A stretch of 64,000 nucleotides of DNA from the NCBI GenBank assembly GCA_016707895.1, contig JADJGV010000009.1, forward strand, positions 62,001 to 126,000. Reading direction: 5' to 3'. The first letter of the stretch is position 1. Every line of letters begins with the position of its first letter. Positions 62,801-64,000 of this stretch are shown here, one piece after another. The translations under genes were made by a program, and so were the position numbers. A model generated the notes under the pieces. It saw only the letters and a program-made list of their open reading frames with translations. It was not told the DNA's origin and searched no databases. Origin of the DNA: Myxococcales bacterium (GTDB lineage: Bacteria; Myxococcota_A; Polyangia; Haliangiales; Haliangiaceae).

Positions 62801-62953
62801 GGGGCTCCTCGTCATGGTTGCTGAACGTTTGATCAGTAACGCAGATCGATGCACGAGGGCAAGTTTCGGCGCGGCGCGATCGTCACCGTCGCCTACCCCG
62901 GAAAGCCGCCGCGACCCGGCGACGCGGCCATCCGCCGTGCGCACGATGCGGGC

Positions 62954-63205
62954 ATGTCGAAGCGAACCCTCCCCGCGCTCGCGCTCGCCGCTGTCCTCTC
63001 CACCACCGCCGCCGGCTGCTACGGCAGCTACGGCGCGTTCCACAAGGTCCACGCGTGGAACGGCACCGTCGCCAGCGACAAGTGGGCGCGCTCGGCCGTG
63101 CACCTCGGGCTGTGGATCCTCCCGGTCTACGAGCTGGCGATCGTCGGCGACTTCCTGATCTTCAACACCGTCGAGCACCTGACCGGCGACAAGGTCTTCA
63201 AGTGA
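62954..63205 (+). CDS. DUF3332-family small lipoprotein
   Basis: An 83-residue protein with signal ending TTAAGCYGSYG, then FHKVHAWNGTVASDKW, a hydrophobic segment and FLIFNTVEHLTGDK. This matches DUF3332, small envelope lipoproteins of unknown role. It is followed closely by the next lipoprotein gene. Confidence 0.75.
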   Translation: MSKRTLPALALAAVLSTTAAGCYGSYGAFHKVHAWNGTVASDKWARSAVHLGLWILPVYELAIVGDFLIFNTVEHLTGDKVFK

Positions 63206-63253
63206 CCGGCAAATGACGTGGACGGGCTGCGGTCGACGCCGCATGCTCGCCGC

Positions 63254-64000
63254 ATGATCTCCCGCCAGCGCTCACCGCTCATCGCCACGCTCCTCGCCGC
63301 CGCCGCGCTCGCCGGCTGCGGCGGGGCCAAGCGCTTCCGTTACCCGACCGCCGATTCGCCGCTCAAGCTCGACCGCGTCGTGCTCTACCGCAACGGCGTC
63401 GGCTACTTCGAGCGCACCGGCAAGATCGACGGCGACCTGCTGACCCTCAAGGTGCGCAAGGATCAGGTCAACGACCTGCTCAAGAGCCTGACCGTCGTCG
63501 AGCGCACGAGCGGCAAGGCGGTGTCGGTGTCGATGCCGCTCGACCCGCAGACCTGGGCCAACGCCGCGCTCGCGACCTTGCGGCCGGGGCAGGGCAGCCT
63601 GGCGCAGGTGCTCGACTCGCTGCGCGGCTCGACGGTGACGCTGGCCACCGACGACGGCCACGTCCACGGCCGGATCGCGATGGTCGAGCAGCTCACCGAG
63701 GCGGCCGACGACGACGACCACGCGCCGCGCAACGACCACCGGGTCACGCTGCTCGATGGCGATCACCTGCGCGTGGTCAAGCTGTCGACGGTCCACGGCA
63801 TGACGCTCGAGGACGGCGACCTGGCGATGCAGTTCAACCGCACGCTCGACGCCTCGGCCGGCGAGGGCATGTTCCAGCAGGTCGAGGTGTCGATCCGGCT
63901 GGTCGGCGCGTCGACGCACGATCTGCTGGTCAGCTACGTGGTCGCGGCGCCGATGTGGAAGCCGACCTACCGCGTGGTGGTGCCCAAGGAGGCCAAGGGC
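63254..64000 (+). CDS. DUF4139-like lipoprotein (C-terminus outside window)
   Basis: The first 249 residues of a lipoprotein (ATLLAAAALAGC). The region LDRVVLYRNGVGYFERTG, VRKDQVNDLLKSLTVVE and WKPTYRVVVP resembles DUF4139 proteins, which have beta-rich domains and may act in the envelope. The gene runs off the right edge, so length cannot be judged. Confidence 0.75.
   Translation, partial: MISRQRSPLIATLLAAAALAGCGGAKRFRYPTADSPLKLDRVVLYRNGVGYFERTGKIDGDLLTLKVRKDQVNDLLKSLTVVERTSGKAVSVSMPLDPQTWANAALATLRPGQGSLAQVLDSLRGSTVTLATDDGHVHGRIAMVEQLTEAADDDDHAPRNDHRVTLLDGDHLRVVKLSTVHGMTLEDGDLAMQFNRTLDASAGEGMFQQVEVSIRLVGASTHDLLVSYVVAAPMWKPTYRVVVPKEAKG

Noticed and set aside
59498..62824. 1,108-codon plus-strand open frame
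   Set aside because: Antisense to the FHA, DUF4349, DUF6438 and AT-hook genes; low-complexity Arg-rich translation.

Overview
The window is very GC-rich chromosomal DNA, apparently from a myxobacterium (Myxococcota, possibly a Kofleriaceae/Haliangium-like lineage). This is inferred from the signature genes: a trypsin-like protease with a MYXO-CTERM-like tail, many short-lipobox lipoproteins, a membrane Ser/Thr kinase with a beta-propeller sensor, FHA, PP2C and PATAN/DnaJ/TPR signalling proteins, and a sigma-54 activator. Housekeeping anchors are gatCAB (12.7-15.9 kb, minus) and ftsK (47.6-50.4 kb, minus). No rRNA, tRNA or CRISPR array was seen. Because GC is so high, long spurious antisense ORFs run through most of the window and were discarded.

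Layout. 0-5.4 kb: a SWIM/SNF2 helicase cut by the left edge and two lipoproteins. 5.4-6.8 kb: an eCIS-core (DUF4157) protein fused to a Tgl-like transglutaminase domain, translationally coupled to the second lipoprotein. 7-12.6 kb: DUF1266-like, Sel1, a frameshifted sigma-54 activator, an MpaA-like peptidase and a zinc-ribbon membrane protein. 12.7-16.6 kb: a tight gntR-gatC-gatA-gatB operon. 17-20.3 kb: PATAN/DnaJ/TPR protein, PP2C phosphatase and lipoprotein.

20.4-27.3 kb is a region of clearly lower GC with an unusual, tightly packed minus-strand operon: 91-aa protein, HExxxH protein, winged-helix protein, orotate-phosphoribosyltransferase-like protein with a zinc knuckle, GNAT-PIN-PUA-like multidomain protein, and ASCH protein. 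It is bounded on the left by a host gene interrupted by an in-frame stop and lies next to a complete IS21-family element (27350-30090, 6-bp target duplication AATGGG). I regard this operon as the best candidate for an undescribed conflict or stress system. Next come a 209-bp tandem duplication, a RAYT-like transposase with REP-like palindromes, and an AbiE-type toxin-antitoxin pair whose toxin is truncated.

33-64 kb is mainly host-type accessory and housekeeping content: sugar nucleotidyltransferase, double GNAT, receptor-like kinase, ExbD-like protein with a nearby duplicated fragment, ketopantoate reductase, CotH protein, S37 peptidase, ftsK, MYXO-CTERM protease, histone-H1-like peptide, Uma2/aldolase pair, aldo-keto reductase, FHA-winged helix protein and several lipoproteins. 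Two short-period arrays built on the palindromic core CACGTG (53.9-54.0 and 57.8-57.9 kb) are each followed by the same 15-mer just ahead of a gene. The last gene is cut by the right edge.
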